From DASVSE01 sp036399715 (GTDB lineage: Bacteria > Bacteroidota > Rhodothermia > Rhodothermales > Rubricoccaceae), in assembly GCA_036399715.1 (NCBI GenBank), contig DASWMO010000089.1:1-14574 (forward strand): a stretch of DNA of 14,574 nucleotides, in the 5' to 3' direction. The notes under the pieces are model-generated. The model saw only the letters and a list, made by a program, of their open reading frames with translations. It ran no database searches and was not told where the DNA came from. The position numbers and the translations under genes were made by a program. Of the stretch, positions 13,948-14,574 are shown in pieces; positions within the stretch are counted from its first letter, which is position 1; the number at the start of each line of letters is the position of its first letter.

Positions 13948-14574
13948 CGCTCCGCGAGGTGCCGCCGCACGCCCTTCACCTCGTCCGCGACGGCACGGGC
14001 GAGCGCCCCACCGACGTGCCGCACGAGGCCGCGCTCGCCCGTAAACACGTCCGCAACGGCCACGAGCGTTCGCAGGGCGATACGCTCGCCCGGGGCGACG
14101 ACGTGCAGCGGCACCCACGCCTCGGGGCGGTACTTCGCTTTGAACCGCTCCAGGCCGTCGAAGCGGTAGAAACGCCGCGCGTGGGCACGCGTCCACGCGA
14201 GGAGCGCGCGGACGGCCGGTGAGGGGGGCGCGCCGGACGTCGGGGCGAAGGTCGACAGCGGGACGAGTCCGAGTGAGACGACCATGGCCCCTTCGCGTGC
14301 GACCGTCCGCACGGCCACGTCGAGGAGGCCGTCCGTGACGCCGTTCGGGGCGCCCTCGCCGCGCCAGATCCACTCGGCGAGCCAGCCGCGGCGCGCAGGA
14401 ATCGGCGCGAGCCACAGCACACCGACGGCACGTCCAGCCGGGTCGCGGGCGACGAACGCGCGGCGGTCGCCGGGGGCGCCAAGCACGTGCGGGTCGGCGA
14501 GGAACGTGAGCGCGGCCATGCCGCGCGTCGTGAGCCAGAACCGGAGCACGTCACGGACGCCCGCGTCGCGCGCC
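13944..14574 (-). CDS. DUF2156 / MprF-synthase-domain-like acyltransferase, C-terminal part (5' truncated by window edge)
   Basis: Over 200 residues of a GNAT-fold protein resembling the C-terminal domain of lysylphosphatidylglycerol synthetases (DUF2156). Supporting segments are VGVLWLAPIP followed by WLAEWIWRGEGAPNGVTDGLLDVAVR (donor-site region of the family), SLGLVPLS, and FYRFDGLERFKAKYRPEAWVPL near the C-terminus, which is the most diagnostic part. The frame stays open to the right edge (RDAGVRDVLRFWLTTRG before any good start), so the GTG at 14549 is probably internal and the N-terminus lies outside. No membrane helices are visible, so if MprF-like it may be a stand-alone cytosolic type. 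Role in lipid aminoacylation is not established. Stop codon (13944-13946) overlaps that of the TonB-like gene. Confidence 0.75.
   Translation of the reverse strand, partial: ARDAGVRDVLRFWLTTRGMAALTFLADPHVLGAPGDRRAFVARDPAGRAVGVLWLAPIPARRGWLAEWIWRGEGAPNGVTDGLLDVAVRTVAREGAMVVSLGLVPLSTFAPTSGAPPSPAVRALLAWTRAHARRFYRFDGLERFKAKYRPEAWVPLHVVAPGERIALRTLVAVADVFTGERGLVRHVGGALARAVADEVKGVRRHLAER

Noticed and set aside
13651..14415. Minus-strand frame over the TonB-like and DUF2156-like genes
   Set aside because: Arg/Ala-rich, crosses the convergent stops and is out of frame with both recognisable proteins.
1..14574. tRNA, rRNA, insertion sequence, phage or defence genes
   Set aside because: No transposase, integrase, nuclease-helicase pairs, tRNA-like cloverleaf or rRNA sequence was recognised on either strand.

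Overview
This is a compact, GC-rich bacterial chromosome segment with no RNA genes, insertion sequences or CRISPR array. It has eleven protein genes, the two at the window edges being partial, and one short gene remnant. The organism is most likely a member of the Rhodothermota / Bacteroidota-related lineage, perhaps a Rubricoccaceae-like marine bacterium. Three things point there: secreted proteins with a type IX secretion (T9SS) style C-terminal sorting domain, a PorV/PorQ-type outer-membrane protein, and TAnnTTTG promoter elements typical of Bacteroidota. The taxon is inferred from these traits and was not tested by a search.

Left part (1-3161): the end of a cation-diffusion-facilitator metal transporter converges on uvrC (nucleotide excision repair). 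Divergent from uvrC is a helical protein of unknown function.

Middle (3231-7115): two tandem paralogous genes encode exported repeat proteins. Each has a nearly identical signal peptide, an array of ~47-residue blade-like repeats and a T9SS-type C-terminal domain. The first has 12 full repeats plus one split repeat, the second 6 plus one split repeat. The gap between them holds the last 14 codons of the upstream helical gene plus a copy of the promoter, so the duplication breakpoint can be read from the sequence.

Right-middle (7120-11721): a fusion of a methylmalonyl-CoA-epimerase-like (VOC) domain to an alpha/beta hydrolase is transcribed divergently from a likely three-gene operon. The operon encodes a CoA-disulfide-reductase-like flavoprotein, RsmB (16S rRNA m5C methyltransferase) and a DinB-like protein; the last two overlap by ATGA.

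Right end (11884-14574): a PorV/PorQ-family outer-membrane protein is followed by a TonB-like energy transducer, then by the C-terminal part of a convergent DUF2156 / MprF-synthase-like acyltransferase that runs off the window.

The most coherent theme is the cell envelope: two probable T9SS cargo proteins, a PorV-type barrel and a TonB-like protein within about 11 kb. The rest is housekeeping (repair, rRNA modification) and CoA-linked metabolism. The features most worth a second look are the traceable duplication with 3-repeat expansion, the epimerase-hydrolase fusion, and a change in G/C strand bias across the window that does not follow gene orientation.
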